DNA from: Saprospiraceae bacterium
GTDB lineage: Bacteria; Bacteroidota; Bacteroidia; Chitinophagales; Saprospiraceae
NCBI GenBank assembly: GCA_020528935.1
Contig: JAJDFU010000354.1
Location: 1-6,797, forward strand
Direction of reading: 5' to 3'
Length of the DNA stretch: 6,797 nucleotides
The position numbers and the translations under genes were made by a program. Below, piece by piece: positions 5,728 to 6,797 of the stretch. A model generated the notes under the pieces. It was not told where the DNA came from, ran no database searches, and saw only the letters and a program-made list of their open reading frames with translations. Each line of letters starts with the position of its first letter. Position 1 is the stretch's first letter.

Positions 5728-6753
5728 ATGCAAGGCAACGTACCCTCCAAAAAGAAGAAAGCTTTCCCGGTAGGCGGCGATTTGCGCCATTACCTCCGCG
5801 CGCACAACCGCATCGCGCAGCTACCCGTTCAGTACGAGGATCTGCTGCGCTACGATTCGGCTATCCCCCTGCTGGATCTGGAAGGGGAAGACACCCTCTG
5901 GGAAACGGTTTTCTATCCGGAGAGCGAGCGCCAGGAGCTGGACCGAGCCCTCACTACCATTTACGCCCTGCTCAAAACCGATGGCGACATCGGCGTGCTG
6001 GAGCACCTCACAGTGGCCCGGGTGGACTACTGCACTTTCGGCAATTCCAAGCCCTTTCGCGTGCGCATCATCAATCGGCTCAACGACAACTACGATCACT
6101 TCTACGTGAAGCGAGCCGATGCCAACCGCATCTACGGCCTGGAACTGGAGAACCTCCTCTCGCCCAACAGTGTGATGTACCTGGTGGACGAGCCGACCCT
6201 GATCGAAGAACACATCGCCGGCATACCGGGGGATGTGTTCATGGAAAAGCATCTGGACGACACGACCTTCAACCAGATCCGGATCGCCAAGGAATTTGTG
6301 AAGTTCAACGAGCGCTGTTTTGTGCGCCTGCTGGGCGATATGCGCGCCTACAACTTCGTGGTGGATGTAACCCCCGATATCGAAGGCTCGCAGTTTCGCA
6401 TGCGCGCCATCGACTTCGACCAGCAATCCTACGAGGGCTGGAAGAGCTTTTACCTGCCCCAGTATTTCAAAGAGAACAATCCCGTCATTTTCCTGGGTAT
6501 CCGCCACATGGAACCCAGCACGGTACGGCAATACCAACTGGAAGAACGCAGCCTCATTGCCGGGCGGGTAAAAGCCGAGCGATCCAGTTTCAACGAACTG
6601 ATGGCCGCCATGGTCAAGGACGAACTCTCCAGCCCGGAAAAGGTGAGACAGCTCAAAAAGGAGCTCGCCTACCACCACAAAAGCGACCTGTTTGACCACT
6701 GCCGGACCATGGGCGAGATCGTTCTCACCAACATTAAGATGCTGATGCAATAG
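5728..6753 (+). CDS. Conserved-looking protein of unknown function with kinase-like motifs
   Basis: I do not recognise a named family. The 341-residue product has no signal peptide or membrane segment and should be cytosolic. It starts with a basic stretch (KKKK, residues 8-11). Its middle resembles the active-site skeleton of the protein-kinase/APH/HipA superfamily in the right order. There is a strand ending in lysine (FYVK, K128), a glutamate-bearing helix (E139 or E141), and a hinge-like IEEHIAGIPG (159-168). The catalytic-loop-like GDMRAYN follows, with D204 and N209 spaced by five as in kinases, then a hydrophobic strand running into DFD (D229-D231). About seven residues are inserted between N209 and D229 relative to typical kinases. 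There is no glycine-rich loop that I can identify; residues 95-115 are the candidate region. The C-terminal ~100 residues are helical and charged. The ATG at 5728 has no Shine-Dalgarno; TATTTTAG at 5715-5722 is a weak -7 candidate. The gene is surely real; the kinase idea is inference. Confidence 0.9.
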   Translation: MQGNVPSKKKKAFPVGGDLRHYLRAHNRIAQLPVQYEDLLRYDSAIPLLDLEGEDTLWETVFYPESERQELDRALTTIYALLKTDGDIGVLEHLTVARVDYCTFGNSKPFRVRIINRLNDNYDHFYVKRADANRIYGLELENLLSPNSVMYLVDEPTLIEEHIAGIPGDVFMEKHLDDTTFNQIRIAKEFVKFNERCFVRLLGDMRAYNFVVDVTPDIEGSQFRMRAIDFDQQSYEGWKSFYLPQYFKENNPVIFLGIRHMEPSTVRQYQLEERSLIAGRVKAERSSFNELMAAMVKDELSSPEKVRQLKKELAYHHKSDLFDHCRTMGEIVLTNIKMLMQ

Positions 6754-6772
6754 GACGTCCGGCATAGACTGT

Positions 6773-6797
6773 ATGACAGAGACGAAGGAACGTCGGG
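6773..6797 (+). CDS. Possible first codons of a further gene, cut by the window end
   Basis: An ATG 19 bases after the preceding stop opens a frame reading MTETKERR to the window edge. Only 25 bases are visible, and there is no Shine-Dalgarno or promoter match, so this may be chance. If real, its closeness to the preceding gene would suggest co-transcription. Confidence 0.2.

Noticed and set aside
6754..6794. GACGT at 6754-6758 and ACGTC at 6790-6794 as an inverted repeat after the last gene.
   Set aside because: Only five bases per arm over a 31-base spacer and no T run. Chance is the simplest explanation.

Overview
The window reads as a high-GC (by eye roughly 55-60%) fragment of a bacterial chromosome, most likely from a Bacteroidota member of the Saprospiria/Lewinella type. 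Three things support this. None of the four complete genes has a Shine-Dalgarno sequence before its ATG. The best promoter match is the Bacteroidota pattern TTTG...TAnnTTTG, not a sigma-70 -35/-10 pair. The proteins also resemble the Bacteroidota forms of these families as I know them. The taxon is inference; the protein families are clear.

All five supported genes lie on the + strand. (1) Positions 3-1244 encode the C-terminal part of a large hybrid sensor: a STAC linker, a coiled coil, and HisKA and HATPase_c kinase domains. The SLC5 sodium/solute-symporter-like membrane half that normally precedes STAC would lie to the left of the window. (2) Positions 1330-1710 encode a stand-alone REC response regulator with no output domain. 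(3) Positions 1778-3682 encode acetyl-CoA synthetase (acs). A Bacteroidota-type promoter precedes it, overlapping the end of the regulator gene, and a perfect inverted repeat lies at the predicted transcription start. A clear intrinsic terminator follows acs. (4) Positions 3793-5685 encode a second acyl-CoA synthetase of the propionyl-CoA synthetase (PrpE/ACSS3) type, with a second perfect inverted repeat just before its ATG. (5) Positions 5728-6753 encode a conserved-looking protein of unknown function with a cryptic protein-kinase/aminoglycoside-phosphotransferase-like motif set (K128, D204-x4-N209, D229-F-D). The last 44 bases may hold the first codons of another gene.

The cluster looks like a short-chain fatty acid sensing and activation module. 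A transporter-like sensor kinase of the CbrA/CrbS type passes phosphate to a small REC protein beside two AMP-forming synthetases, which would make acetyl-CoA and probably propionyl-CoA. In the known CrbS/CrbR system of gammaproteobacteria the regulator carries a DNA-binding domain and activates acs. Here that domain is absent, so the signalling route is open. Gene 5 might be a further component or merely a neighbour; it is the least explained part of the window.

There are no tRNA or rRNA genes, mobile elements or CRISPR arrays that I can see. The intergenic gaps are short (85, 67, 110 and 42 bases) and each contains an inverted repeat or hairpin, described below.
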